DNA of 52,082 nucleotides from an uncultured Saprospiraceae bacterium (GCA_937928045.1 CALFWO010000019.1:1-52082); one strand, 5' to 3'. Positions 35,775 through 45,166 are shown, numbered from the stretch's first letter. Made by a program: numbers and translations. Notes: generated from the sequence alone by a model not told the origin.

Positions 35775-37391
35775 ATGTTATCCAAACAAGAAAAAACGAT
35801 GTTAAGAGGAGATCTATTCAGATATCTCGATGGTTTGGGAACTGGGCCATCCGCTTTTGCCTTGCATGAAAAAGGAGTCTTAGAATTTTTACTGAAGAAA
35901 GAATCAATCAATCTGGCTGAGCTTTCAGAGCAATTCAATGCAAACGAAGGCTATCTTAATGTCGCCTTGCGAATCCTTTGTTCTCAAGGTTGGTTACAGC
36001 AAAAATTGAACAATGCTTCAAACGAAGTAATATATGCGATTAATGAAAAAAGTGAATATGCATTTAGACATTTTCATTTGTATAAAGAATTAGTTGATCT
36101 GCTAAAATTGTCTGGAAAATATCACCCCAGACTTTTTCAAAAAGAACCATTTGAATACCTCTCTAAAATCTTGGTCAACTTCCAAAATAATTATGGAATC
36201 AAATTTTCGGAAATTGATTTGGAAAAAGAAGTTCAGCAACAAATTTTGAAACATTTGGAAGGAATGATTTGCGCCCCTTCTGTAGTTGCGCTAGGAATGA
36301 GTGGAATGTTTCACAAATATTTCATGGAAGCTTCTTTCAGACCGGAAGAATTTCATAAAGAATCAGAAAGTTTTTCTATCCTTTTGGATTTTTTCGAATT
36401 TCTAGGTTGGTTCAAAAAGAAAGGAGCAACTTATCGATTTACCGACAAAGGATTGTTCTTTGCAAAAAGAGCCAGCGCATTTGGAGTTACAGTTTCTTAT
36501 AGCCCAACATTCAGGCATCTTGATGAATTGATATTTGGAAATCCAAACATACTTTGGGAAAAGCCAGAGGGCGCAGCAGAACTGCATGTAGATAGAAAGA
36601 TGAATGTTTGGGGGTCGGGTGGTGCGCATAGTACTTATTTCAAAAAGGTAGATGAGATAATTATCTCGATATTTAACCAACCTATCGATCAGCAGCCAAA
36701 AGGTATTGTAGATATGGGTTGTGGAAACGGCGCTTATCTGCAACATTTGTATGAAGTCATCGAGCAGCGAACATTGAGAGGAACCATGTTAGATGATCAT
36801 CCTCTGTTTTTAGTCGGAGCAGATTACAACCAAGCGGCTTTAAAAGTAACGCGAGATAATTTGATCAAAGCGAATATTTGGGCGAAAGTGATTTGGGGAG
36901 ATATTGGACGACCAGATATTTTGGCAAAAGACCTCGAAGAAGATTATGGAATTGATTTAAAGGATTTGATGAACGTGAGAACGTTTTTGGATCACAACCG
37001 GATTTGGGAATCTCCTCAGAAGATTACCCCTGGCCGAATGAGTGAGTCTTCCGGAGCATTTGCTAGCCGCGGCAAAAGAATTTCAAATAATCATGTAGAG
37101 GACAACTTATTATCGCATCTCCAAAAGTGGTCTCCTTATGTTCAAAAATTTGGATTGCTGGTCATTGAATTGCATACTGTACCTCCTGCATTGACCGCGC
37201 AGAACCTCGGTCGAACAGCGGCAACAGCTTACGATGCTACTCATGGATATTCTGATCAGTACATTGTGGAAGTTCCCATCTTTAATAAGATTGCAGCGGA
37301 AGCTGGCTTATTTCCAGATGAAAACTATTTCACTAAATTTCCTAATTCAGATTTGGCCACCGTAAGTATCAATCTTTTGAAAGGGAAATAG
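35775..37391 (+). CDS. Large class I SAM-dependent methyltransferase with N-terminal helical/winged domain
   Basis: 539 residues from the ATG at 35775. The N-terminal ~280 residues are helical with winged-helix features (LAELSEQFNANEGYLNVALRILCSQGWL and a second copy-like GWFKKKGATYRFTDKG), like the dimerisation part of small-molecule O-methyltransferases. The SAM domain follows (GIVDMGCGNGAYLQHL; LVGADYNQAALKVTRDNL). The overall layout resembles AprA-like methyltransferases associated with polyketide synthases, but no PKS genes are present, so the substrate is open. A 14-bp-period direct repeat of TTTTTTGGCAAAT lies upstream at 35703-35729. Confidence 0.75.
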   Translation: MLSKQEKTMLRGDLFRYLDGLGTGPSAFALHEKGVLEFLLKKESINLAELSEQFNANEGYLNVALRILCSQGWLQQKLNNASNEVIYAINEKSEYAFRHFHLYKELVDLLKLSGKYHPRLFQKEPFEYLSKILVNFQNNYGIKFSEIDLEKEVQQQILKHLEGMICAPSVVALGMSGMFHKYFMEASFRPEEFHKESESFSILLDFFEFLGWFKKKGATYRFTDKGLFFAKRASAFGVTVSYSPTFRHLDELIFGNPNILWEKPEGAAELHVDRKMNVWGSGGAHSTYFKKVDEIIISIFNQPIDQQPKGIVDMGCGNGAYLQHLYEVIEQRTLRGTMLDDHPLFLVGADYNQAALKVTRDNLIKANIWAKVIWGDIGRPDILAKDLEEDYGIDLKDLMNVRTFLDHNRIWESPQKITPGRMSESSGAFASRGKRISNNHVEDNLLSHLQKWSPYVQKFGLLVIELHTVPPALTAQNLGRTAATAYDATHGYSDQYIVEVPIFNKIAAEAGLFPDENYFTKFPNSDLATVSINLLKGK

Positions 37392-37404
37392 TTTAATTGA
37401 TTAA

Positions 37405-38253
37405 CTATTTCAATTTTTCAAAAATCTTAAGTTTGTCCAAAAGTAATAGGCTGAAGTAGGCAAAGACGCTGATAAATGCCAGAATCGCAATCATCATCAA
37501 ATAGTATTCAATGGTCCATTGCAAAGCAACTTTTATTCTTTGCAATAAGCCAATCTTGACTTCTTCCACTTCGTTCAAAGAAAATTTGATGGTGCAAAAT
37601 TCATTTTCGCTATCGAAGTCACCAAGACTTACGCCAAGTTCTTGAAGTTGTCTTTCAATATCTAGAATTCTATTTTCAAGATTAATGAATTCTTCAATTT
37701 TTCCACTCTTTGATTTAAGCTCGATCAGCGATTGACGAACTTTGCTTAAAGAGGCTTTCTTCGAATTCAGTTCCTTGTATTCGTTGGTTTTATCTTTCTT
37801 GGTAATCTGTTTATTTCGAACAATACCAACTTTGGTTAATTCGAGATACAACGTTTCAAAATTTTCCGGAGGAACTCCAATCAAAAATTGCAGACTTCGC
37901 TTTCCTTCGTTTCCATTCTTTTGCTCAAACTGGATCAAGGCACTCTGTTGCTCAATTGAACTACGAATCGATTTTTCTTCAGATTCAAAATCCTGCGATT
38001 TAGAAATGATTTCAGCAATCTTTTCAAACTTCTGATCAACACTAGTAGGTGTTAAATTGGTATTTTTCCCAGATTGGTATTTGTACTCTTTGGAGGCATA
38101 ATTTTTTCTCACATTTGTCAAGCTGTTCAAAGTAGACATGCTTTCGCTGTATCGATCAAATTTGACGGTATAGCCGTAAGCAATTCGAAATAAGAATAGA
38201 ATAAGAAATAGACCAATGAGTCCGAAGAATATATTTTTGAAATTTTGCTTCAT
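37405..38253 (-). CDS. DUF4349 domain protein
   Basis: A 282-residue membrane protein: one N-terminal hydrophobic anchor (FFGLIGLFLILFLFRIAYGY), a periplasmic DUF4349 domain with a long coiled coil (ITKKDKTNEYKELNSKKASL...LENRILDIERQLQEL), and a second hydrophobic segment near the C-terminus (EYYLMMIAILAFISVFAYFSLLLL). DUF4349 proteins are conserved in many phyla and their role is unknown. It converges closely with the methyltransferase gene (13 nt between stops). Confidence 0.85.
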   Translation of the reverse strand: MKQNFKNIFFGLIGLFLILFLFRIAYGYTVKFDRYSESMSTLNSLTNVRKNYASKEYKYQSGKNTNLTPTSVDQKFEKIAEIISKSQDFESEEKSIRSSIEQQSALIQFEQKNGNEGKRSLQFLIGVPPENFETLYLELTKVGIVRNKQITKKDKTNEYKELNSKKASLSKVRQSLIELKSKSGKIEEFINLENRILDIERQLQELGVSLGDFDSENEFCTIKFSLNEVEEVKIGLLQRIKVALQWTIEYYLMMIAILAFISVFAYFSLLLLDKLKIFEKLK

Positions 38254-38386
38254 GGTTTATATGTTATGATTCTAATATCTCAACTCGATGAAGATGCAAT
38301 TTATTTCACAAAATTATTCTAATGTGATTTTTATACCGATGTTCTTAGAAATAAATAATAGAACAATTGGGGAAAAACCGGTTTCA

Positions 38387-38875
38387 CTAATCCGCCAAAG
38401 ATTCTACTCGATTTTTCAAAGCTAAATTCATAGATTCAAACCCAGGCTTTGTTTCGGCATCTAATTTTTTACTAAATAGCCCAACTAATATTCCATTGAA
38501 GTTTTCACTGTGTTTAAACAAGGTGGTTTCGTCTCCATTGTCTATTAATTCAAAAATGTGCTCGCCGTCAAAAATTCCCTTGAATAGAAGCTGTCCAATC
38601 CATCTAAATTCCTTATTTACTATCGCTACTAATACCATAGGTTTGAATGTCATCCCAGAGATATTGGCTTTAATTTTTTCACCTACGATGGCCTTCCCCT
38701 CTATAGAGGTAATAAATGGATTCCAATCTGAATATTTAGAAAAGTCTGTGAGCACATGCCAAACTTCAGAAGGTTTAGCATTGATAATTATTTCGGTTTG
38801 AATCGTTTTCTTGTGAGCCATTTTAATAAATGTTATTCCTAATAAAAGGAGGATTACTAATATTTTAATACGCAT
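38387..38875 (-). CDS. SRPBCC (START-like) family protein
   Basis: 162 residues from the ATG at 38875. An N-terminal hydrophobic segment (ILVILLLLGITFIKMA) suggests export or anchoring. The rest is a SRPBCC fold (IIINAKPSEVWHVLTDFSKYSDWNPFI...FEHIFELIDNGDETTL), a deep pocket for hydrophobic ligands. It lies 60 nt downstream of a Crp-like regulator on the same strand and may be co-transcribed with it. Confidence 0.82.
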   Translation of the reverse strand: MRIKILVILLLLGITFIKMAHKKTIQTEIIINAKPSEVWHVLTDFSKYSDWNPFITSIEGKAIVGEKIKANISGMTFKPMVLVAIVNKEFRWIGQLLFKGIFDGEHIFELIDNGDETTLFKHSENFNGILVGLFSKKLDAETKPGFESMNLALKNRVESLAD

Positions 38876-38935
38876 GGTTGTCAATCATTGTATTGCAAAT
38901 ATCAGCTCATCTTAAATGACTACTCTTGACTTAAA

Positions 38936-39511
38936 TCAAGAACTCAGTTTTTTTCTAATTCTACTGAAAGTTTCTGGCGACATGCCAAGCATGGAGGCCA
39001 AGTATTGTAATGGAACAGAGTTGAATAATGTGGGTTGCGTTTGGAATAATTGATGATATCTTTCTTCGGCGGACTGAGACAATTGTCCAAATACCCTAGT
39101 TTCTAAGGTAATAAAGCATTTGGCAATGAAGAGTTTTTCTAATTCTGGCCATTTGGGAACCAGTTGACCAATACTGTCAAATCTTTTTTTCGAAATAATA
39201 TATACTTCACAATCTTCTAAGGCTTGAATGTTCCAACGTGCGGGAGTATTAAAAGTGAAGCTAGAAAGGTCTGTAACAAAATGCCCTTGAGTGGATATCC
39301 ATTGGGTGATCTCTTTGTTACCATGTTGATCTGGAGAGTAAATACGTAAAATTCCACTTTTTATAAATCCCATTTGATCACTGTACTGATCCTTTTTTAA
39401 AAAGTAGTCCCCTTTGGAAATTAGCCTTAGAGTGAACAAACTACCAATTTTGGAAAGGTCAGCATTAGCGATCCCAAAGTAGTTGGAGATGTAGTTTTCT
39501 AATTCTGTCAT
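38936..39511 (-). CDS. Crp/Fnr family transcriptional regulator
   Basis: A 191-residue protein with an N-terminal cyclic-nucleotide-binding-like beta roll (ISKGDYFLKKDQYSDQMGFIKSGILRIY) and a C-terminal HTH (PLQYLASMLGMSPETFSRIRKKLS). This short type is common in Bacteroidota and often lacks a phosphate-binding cassette for cNMP; that motif is not obvious here either. Probably regulates the adjacent SRPBCC gene. Confidence 0.87.
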   Translation of the reverse strand: MTELENYISNYFGIANADLSKIGSLFTLRLISKGDYFLKKDQYSDQMGFIKSGILRIYSPDQHGNKEITQWISTQGHFVTDLSSFTFNTPARWNIQALEDCEVYIISKKRFDSIGQLVPKWPELEKLFIAKCFITLETRVFGQLSQSAEERYHQLFQTQPTLFNSVPLQYLASMLGMSPETFSRIRKKLSS

Positions 39512-39588
39512 TTGGTGTATCTAATTTTTACTTGATCAGTATGGCGTAAATCTTGAGGCTATTGGCTTTTATTTTAATTGCTTGAAAT

Positions 39589-39804
39589 TTATTCTTCTGG
39601 AATTACCCACTTTACTCGGCCTACTTCCCCTGTGTCAATTCTCACCTTTATTCCATGGGGATGATTTGGGGATTTTGTCAATATCCTTTGCACAATTCCT
39701 TCGGTTAATTCCCCCGATCGTTGATCTTGTTTTTGAACAATCTCAACCAAGTCTCCAACTTTGACATTACTTCGTTTTGTTCCAGGTATTTTGTTATGCT
39801 CCAT
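39589..39804 (-). CDS. ywbE: YwbE/DUF2196 family protein
   Basis: A 71-residue protein matching YwbE along its length: RSNVKVGDLVEIVQKQDQRS, GIVQRILTKSPNHPHGIKVR and TGEVGRVKWVIPEE. A small KOW/SH3-like beta protein. Cytosolic, function not established; the fold suggests RNA or protein binding. Confidence 0.92.
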   Translation of the reverse strand: MEHNKIPGTKRSNVKVGDLVEIVQKQDQRSGELTEGIVQRILTKSPNHPHGIKVRIDTGEVGRVKWVIPEE

Positions 39805-40012
39805 GATGCTAAGGTAGGAAGTTCTTGTTGATTTGTTTAAGTTGAATGCAGCTAACCTTTGGGTAAAATGTTTTCCAATTTTTTGTTCAAAGAACTCTTT
39901 TGATTTTTGATTCAGTCAATTTGGATTATATTTGAATTGGAAGTTCTAATTAGTTACCATTCAAACTTACGACTACGAATTTTTTTTTTCCTTTTTTTAA
40001 ATCATATGAATA

Positions 40013-40426
40013 ATGCGACCATTCCATTATGCTTTCAAGGTTAAGGACTTGGCTTCAACCCGTAAATTTTACATTGAACTATTGGGTTGTGAAGAAGGAC
40101 GCTCTTCAGATACTTGGGTGGACTTTGATTTTTTCGGAAACCAACTCTCTGCACACATTAGTAATGATCGAGCCCCATTGGATTACTGTGGATTAGTGGA
40201 TGGTATCAAGGTGCCTATTCCTCATTTTGGATGTTTGATTGATGCGAAGTCTTTTACCCAAATTCAAGAACGCCTAGAAACAGCTGGTATTGAGTTTTTA
40301 GTAAAACCTCAGACACGTTACCAAGGAGAAGTTGGTGAGCAACGCACTATGTTTGTACTGGATCTTAGTGGCAATCCATTGGAGTTTAAATCCTATTCCA
40401 ACGACGAAGATACTTTCAGCGCGTAG
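40013..40426 (+). CDS. VOC family (glyoxalase/dioxygenase-like) protein
   Basis: A 137-residue protein with paired beta-alpha-beta-beta-beta modules: FHYAFKVKDLASTRKFYIELLGC at the N-terminus and FVLDLSGNPLEFKSY at the C-terminus, the latter with the metal-ligand Glu. Many uncharacterised members carry the annotation glyoxalase-like; the actual reaction is unknown. Cytosolic and apparently monocistronic. Confidence 0.88.
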   Translation: MRPFHYAFKVKDLASTRKFYIELLGCEEGRSSDTWVDFDFFGNQLSAHISNDRAPLDYCGLVDGIKVPIPHFGCLIDAKSFTQIQERLETAGIEFLVKPQTRYQGEVGEQRTMFVLDLSGNPLEFKSYSNDEDTFSA

Positions 40427-40787
40427 ATAAAATGATTCCATTGTTTGTTGGGAATGATCGGCATGCAACAGGATGGATTCCAATTTTGCTAATCGATGCC
40501 CCCGGTTTTCGCGAAGCTGACTTTTTCTCGCCAATAATTTAAAATAAACTATTTGATAAGTTCAATGTAGCTTTGTATTTGTTGTAGATTCAATAGGTAA
40601 GATAAAACTTTGTTATAGGCTTATGTGTATTTGTTTTCCAATTGAGCGTTGATGTTGATTGCGCTGTTTGATAAATGGCAGTCATTTTATTTTTCCTTGC
40701 GACTTGAGCGGCTACGAGATTTTGTACTTTAGCTTTTTCAATTTATCAACGGACAGCAGTATGAATTGCTCTTTTTTAACAATATAG
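40427..40787. other. Intergenic stretch, no gene recognised
   Basis: 361 nt. A 36-codon ORF begins a few nt after the VOC stop (40431-40541), with no recognisable features. Toward the end, TACTTTAG preceded by TTG at 18 nt may be a weak promoter for the barrel-hydrolase operon. Confidence 0.4.
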
Positions 40788-41420
40788 ATGATACAGAAAA
40801 TATTTTTTACATCCTGGATTTTACTATTGCTAGTTAGTAATTCGGCTATAGCGCAAGGTGAGGTGACCAGCTCAGATGATATTGGATTACCGGTTCGTGT
40901 GGCATTTTACGGCGACAATGGTGTAAACCCCGGATTAAGGGTTGGTACCTTTTACAAGCTCCATGAAAATGTAAAAGTACGAACTTACAAGTCCAAGAAA
41001 AGACAAGCTAAGAAAGGCGCTAGGACTAAAGTGATTCAATATAGATTGGACGGAAATTTTGGATTTTATAACCAACCAAATAATCATTTTGGGTTGTTGA
41101 TTGGAACCGGTATTACTCGACATAAGCGCAAGAATGAAAGCAAGTGGAATACGGCTTGGTCATTAGAGGTCAATTACCTGCGACGTTTTTACAATATTAA
41201 AACTTTTGAAATTGATGCCAATGGATCTATTAATGAGATTGGTTTAGCAGGGAACAATGGTGTCATGTTTTCAATAGCACCAGCATTAGAGCGCAGTTTT
41301 GGAGAAAAGGAAATGGTCTTTTTTCTCAAGCCAGCTTATCAAGTGCTGACTTATAATCATGCATTTTCTATAAGTGCTGTCGTTGAACTTGGGATCACTT
41401 TTAATTTATTCAAATCATGA
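40788..41420 (+). CDS. Outer-membrane beta-barrel-like protein
   Basis: A 210-residue protein with a signal peptide (SWILLLLVSNSAIAQ) and alternating strands with short basic turns (GLRVGTFYKLHENVKVRTYKSK, GNFGFYNQPNNHFGLLIGTGI), ending in an aromatic-terminated strand (VVELGITFNLFKS). It probably forms a small 8-strand barrel. Its stop overlaps the start of the lipoprotein hydrolase (ATGA), so the two are coupled and may work at the same surface. Confidence 0.68.
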   Translation: MIQKIFFTSWILLLLVSNSAIAQGEVTSSDDIGLPVRVAFYGDNGVNPGLRVGTFYKLHENVKVRTYKSKKRQAKKGARTKVIQYRLDGNFGFYNQPNNHFGLLIGTGITRHKRKNESKWNTAWSLEVNYLRRFYNIKTFEIDANGSINEIGLAGNNGVMFSIAPALERSFGEKEMVFFLKPAYQVLTYNHAFSISAVVELGITFNLFKS

Positions 41421-42445
41421 GAAATATAATTTATATAATCCTTGGAATAGGACTTTCGATTTCCGCTTGCACCAAAAGCGAATCGGATACCTTCGATCAG
41501 TTTTTCTTTCGAAATGATGGAGCAGATTTATTCGTAGAAGTTAATGGCAACATTGCATCTAAGACTTTTATCTTATTGTTGCATGGTGGCCCTGGAGGAT
41601 CCGGCACTGCTTACAATGAAGGCTATTATGCTGATCAGCTGGAAAAGGATTATGCGATGATCTATTTAGATCAACGAGGAAATGGTGCCTCCACTGGAAG
41701 TTATCAAAGAGATGATTTGACTTTGTCACAGAACTCGGATGATATTTATGAATTTACACGTTTCTTAAAAGCCAAATATGGCCAAGATATCAGTTTGTTT
41801 TTAGCGGGCCACAGTTGGGGCGGACTCACCTCTTGTCATGCCTTAGTGAATACTGAAATTCAAAATGAACTCAAAGGCTGGATTGAAATTGATGGCGCCC
41901 ATGATTTTGTTTTGAATGATATCGAAGCCATAAAGTTATTTAAAGAAGTTGGTCAGGCTGAGATTGACTCTGGATTTAATGTTGCTTATTGGACACCTGT
42001 TCTGGAAAGAGTCAATCAAATAGATCCAATGAATATTTCTGATGCAGATCGAGGATATTTAAATGCTACGGCTTTTGAAGCAGAAGCAAAGTTGAGACTG
42101 GGAGACCCAACTTTACCAAGTAGCGGCCCCTCTTATCCTGCTTACAATCCTACAGTGAGTTTAGCTAGCATGGTTTCAAACAATTTTGTCAATCCAATTT
42201 TAAATGAAGATTCATATGATAATCCTTTGACAGATCGATTGGGAGAGATTACCATTCCTTCCCTTTTTCTTTGGGGAAAATTTGATCTGGTAGTTCCTCC
42301 AGCGCTGGGTGTTTCAGCGGTCAATAGGATTGGCTCCTTAGATAAAGGTTTCGCACTTTTTCAAAGATCTGGTCACAGTCCAATGAATAACGAACCGGAA
42401 CTTTTTGTTGAAGTAGTAAAGGACTTCGTAGAATTGTATAAGTAA
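41417..42445 (+). CDS. Alpha/beta hydrolase lipoprotein, proline iminopeptidase-like
   Basis: A 342-residue protein with a lipobox (GLSISAC, Cys18). The alpha/beta hydrolase core has LLLHGGPGGSG (oxyanion region), GHSWGGL (nucleophile Ser), LWGKFDLVVPP (acid) and RSGHSPMNNEPELF (base His). The HGGPG motif and DQRGNGAS are typical of the prolyl aminopeptidase group. Envelope-located; substrate could be a peptide or an ester. Coupled to the barrel gene upstream and ended by a strong hairpin. Confidence 0.85.
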   Translation: MRNIIYIILGIGLSISACTKSESDTFDQFFFRNDGADLFVEVNGNIASKTFILLLHGGPGGSGTAYNEGYYADQLEKDYAMIYLDQRGNGASTGSYQRDDLTLSQNSDDIYEFTRFLKAKYGQDISLFLAGHSWGGLTSCHALVNTEIQNELKGWIEIDGAHDFVLNDIEAIKLFKEVGQAEIDSGFNVAYWTPVLERVNQIDPMNISDADRGYLNATAFEAEAKLRLGDPTLPSSGPSYPAYNPTVSLASMVSNNFVNPILNEDSYDNPLTDRLGEITIPSLFLWGKFDLVVPPALGVSAVNRIGSLDKGFALFQRSGHSPMNNEPELFVEVVKDFVELYK

Positions 42446-42487
42446 GTTATAGTTGTGGGAAAAGAAGTAACAAAAGGGATGGATCAA

Positions 42488-42529
42488 AAAAAAGAGGTGC
42501 TTCAATTTTTATTGAAGCACCTCTTTTTT
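42488..42529. terminator. Strong bidirectional terminator
   Basis: A perfect 19-bp stem with loop TTTT, flanked by runs of A and T, lies between convergent genes; it can terminate both strands. Confidence 0.9.
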
Positions 42530-42548
42530 GCAAATATACTTTGATCGT

Positions 42549-43376
42549 TTATTTTGTTCTTTTTACAAATACATCAATATCTGATCTCGTCAATCCTTTT
42601 TTGGTTCCTGAATGTCGAGTTACGACCACGCCATCATTGGGTTGATAAATATTCCAATTTGAATAAACAGTGTTGGATACATTTCCCGCCTCTTCAGCTC
42701 GGTACAATACTAGATTGCTTTCATCTTTACTGGAGATGGCCTAACGAAGTTCTTCGTCTGAAACAACCTTAAATTCATAGGGATAACTATTTTTTAGATC
42801 TGTTTCTGTAAAACCTTTTGACAAATCTGATGCGGCTATTAATAATGTCTTTTCCTTGAGAAGATGGCCGTAGGCTTTAGGTAGTTCTTTTGATGGTTTC
42901 TTGAATCGTGTCAAGTTTTTGTACATAAACTGACTATGCATTAGTGCATATATAATGTCTTTCTTTTCTAAGCCCATAGAGGGTAATCTTACGGATAATA
43001 TTTTACTCGTGTTATGAGTACGGAAGTTAAAGTTAGTTTCAACTCTGACAGTACCTACTTCAATAATCGTTTCAAGTTCGGCTACGATAATTTTTCCTTT
43101 TTTGGTTTTGGCATACTTATACGCCGGCCTTTCTTCTAGAAACTTATACGTTATATTTGATTCCCAATATTGAGTTACAGCTTCTTTCAATATGGCATTA
43201 TGTTTTTTAGCAATATCACTCTTTGCTTTCTTTTTAAAATCTGTAGGTTTTATTACAAAAACTATTTCTTCAGTATCTTGATAATTTTGAGCTAATAGGC
43301 TCGTAGAAATAAATAGGCTAAGCAGCAGCGCTGAGAATAGGATAATCATTCTAGATAGTCTCATTGGGCAAGTCAT
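42549..43376 (-). pseudogene. Exported protein of unknown function interrupted by an in-frame TAG
   Basis: From the ATG at 43376 the frame gives 211 residues with a signal peptide (ILFSALLLSLFISTSLLAQ; Met5 or Met10 could also start), then TAG at 42743-42741. The same frame stays open for 63 more codons (AISSKDESNLVLYRAEEAGN... ending DIDVFVKRTK) to a TAA at 42551-42549, immediately before the shared terminator. Codon use and spacing to the terminator suggest that the true gene end is the TAA. Explanations: nonsense mutation, sequencing error, or read-through. Family not recognised; the body is a lysine-rich alpha/beta exported protein. Confidence 0.7.
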
Positions 43377-43475
43377 ATTGGTGATCTTTAGAGAGAATTG
43401 TTAAATGGCTTATGCGGTGCAATAATGATACCGAACAGCTTTCTGCTATTGTTACCCTGGATAGTATACAAGAAA

Positions 43476-43510
43476 TAAGGAAGGCATAGAGAAAATCCAT
43501 GCCTTCCTTA
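43476..43510. terminator. Hairpin terminator upstream of the AlkD-like gene's 3' end
   Basis: A 12-bp stem (TAAGGAAGGCAT and complement) with an 11-nt loop, 48 nt beyond the AlkD-like stop. It serves as that gene's terminator. Confidence 0.65.
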
Positions 43511-43558
43511 TAGATGTAGAATTGGTCAATAAATTTTGGTTAGAAATATTATAAGATC

Positions 43559-44266
43559 CTAGCACCGAGCCGTCTTCCGTTTCTTGCCCACACTTCCGCG
43601 CGCCACGACTTTATCAATATAGGTTGTCGCCAATGGTACTTTGCAAGCCGTCCCGTTCATAAATACTTCCACCTTCCCAATCTTCTCCGCAGTTTTCTTG
43701 GCCTCTTCATTCAATTCTTTAATGTAAGAACCAATTGCAATCACGAATCCATTCATGGCATACTTCTCTCGATTCTGTCCACCATGAATATTTTTCTCCG
43801 CGCGCTTTAGTAATTTTTTATAGGCTTTCACATCAATCTTTTCGTCGGGTTGTACCGAGGCATAAGAGGCGAGGGTAGCCCATCCTGCCGCTGCGATATT
43901 TTCCTTTTTGGAATCTATCCATTCCGTTCCAAGATCAAATCCAAATTCTGTTTCAGATGCAACCCACGGTACAGTATACTCACTCAAATATGACCAGTAC
44001 GCTTTTTTCACCCACTTATTCAACTGCGCCTTTGTGATCTGAGTCTCATCTGCCATCAATCCTCCGAGATACATCGCATCAGAATTTCCCGTGTCATACA
44101 GTTCTAATGACAGTTTGTGATTCTTCTTCGTTTTCTTCAATATCTTTTTCAATTCCGCGACTTTTACACCAAAAAATGGCTCTTTCGCCCCATGTTTCAT
44201 CAAAGTTTTTTTCGTCTGGGCATCTCCTGCTTTTTCGAGTAGGTCCATTACTTCTTGCTTAGTCAT
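43559..44266 (-). CDS. DNA alkylation repair protein (AlkD-like HEAT-repeat glycosylase)
   Basis: A 235-residue all-helical protein of HEAT-like repeats (FFGVKVAELKKILKKTKKNH, AMYLGGLMADETQI, SYLSEYTVPWVASETEFG). It belongs to the DNA alkylation repair family, AlkD/AlkC-type glycosylases that remove bulky or cationic alkyl bases without base flipping. Cys/Lys-rich C-terminus (VGKKRKTARC). It lies next to the translesion cassette region but on the opposite strand, so co-regulation is not shown. Confidence 0.88.
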   Translation of the reverse strand: MTKQEVMDLLEKAGDAQTKKTLMKHGAKEPFFGVKVAELKKILKKTKKNHKLSLELYDTGNSDAMYLGGLMADETQITKAQLNKWVKKAYWSYLSEYTVPWVASETEFGFDLGTEWIDSKKENIAAAGWATLASYASVQPDEKIDVKAYKKLLKRAEKNIHGGQNREKYAMNGFVIAIGSYIKELNEEAKKTAEKIGKVEVFMNGTACKVPLATTYIDKVVARGSVGKKRKTARC

Positions 44267-44666
44267 GTCTGTTTTTTTGATTAGTCTAAATTGATGTGCT
44301 TCAAAAATATTAAATTTTCTTCTTTTAAATTATTTCGGTTGCTTTTTGGGCATGCCACCTTCGTGATACTTCGGTGTCGCTCCCTTCCTGACTCCTTATT
44401 CAGTCGGTCCTGACGAGTAAGTCAGGACTGGTGTTCCACCATCTTCCAGGCAGCTCATGCGCTCCGCTAGTTACTTTTCACATTTTCCACATTCTCTCAT
44501 TTTTTATCCACAGCCCTTGCTTTATAAACAAATACGTTATACATTTGACACAAATAGTTTATAAAAATATGATTGGAACATGGATGGTGTACCAAGCTGA
44601 GGCAGTGCCTTGGTTTGAATGGAGAAGAGATGCTGTTGATAGGGTTGGTAAGCAATTGATATTAAC
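44267..44666. other. Non-coding region with hairpin and element remnants
   Basis: No convincing gene. It contains a perfect 8-bp inverted repeat (GTCCTGAC at 44407-44414 with 44421-44428) in a GC-richer patch (44341-44470). Positions 44641-44662 resemble the sequence just after the four-helix-bundle gene (shared AATTGATATTAA), which suggests the eroded 3' end of an earlier cassette gene. Confidence 0.5.
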
Positions 44667-44728
44667 GTAGAAATTGGTTGAAAGGCCGTCCGCCTGAAGC
44701 GGACGAGCCGTTGAAGTTAGTTGAAATT
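44667..44728 (+). repeat. L arm 1
   Basis: 62 nt; hairpin stem GTCCGC/GCGGAC. The first GTTGAA is mutated to GTAGAA. Confidence 0.85.
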
Positions 44729-44816
44729 TGTGTCGTTGTTGCGTATGCTCCGCAATTATATTCAATAACAAAATGAATTAAATTATAAATAAACTCATTG
44801 GCAAAATGAAGCACCA

Positions 44817-44878
44817 ACTTCAACAAATTTCAACGGTATGCTGATGCTCTGCTCAGCAACCTTTCAACGAACTTCAAC
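44817..44878 (-). repeat. R arm 1
   Basis: 62 nt, reverse-complement form; hairpin GCTGA/TCAGC with a longer loop. Followed by a 9-bp stem-loop AATACTAAG/CTTAGTATT (44881-44909). Confidence 0.85.
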
Positions 44879-44913
44879 TTAATACTAAGTTTTTGACAGA
44901 CTTAGTATTGAGC

Positions 44914-44975
44914 GCTGAAATTAGTTGAAAGGCCGTCCGCTTGAAGCGGCCGAGCCGTTGAAGTTAGTTGAAATT
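44914..44975 (+). repeat. L arm 2
   Basis: 62 nt; hairpin as L arm 1 but with one stem base changed (GCGGCC). Confidence 0.85.
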
Positions 44976-45104
44976 AGTGTCAATGAAGCGAGCTTCACTG
45001 ACCTGCCTACCGATGGTAGGCGGTGTTGCGTATGCTCCGCAATTATATTCAATAACAAAATGAATTAAATTATGAATAAACTCATTAGCAAAATAAACCC
45101 ACAA

Positions 45105-45166
45105 ACTTCAACAAATTTCAACGGTATGCTGACGCTTTGCTCAGCAACCTTTCAACGAATTTCAAC
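45105..45166 (-). repeat. R arm 2, left boundary of the gene-bearing cassette
   Basis: 62 nt; hairpin GCTGA/TCAGC. Ends 17 nt before the TTG of the four-helix-bundle gene. Confidence 0.85.

Noticed and set aside
40431-40541. 36-codon ORF after the VOC gene
   Set aside because: No recognisable domain, signal or ribosome site; an overlapping minus-strand ORF is equally open, so it is likely chance.
44559-44771. Minus-strand ORF in the array, similar to another at 45503-45691
   Set aside because: The two look alike only because both read through copies of the same L arm and leader; they have no ribosome site or family and end in unrelated sequence.
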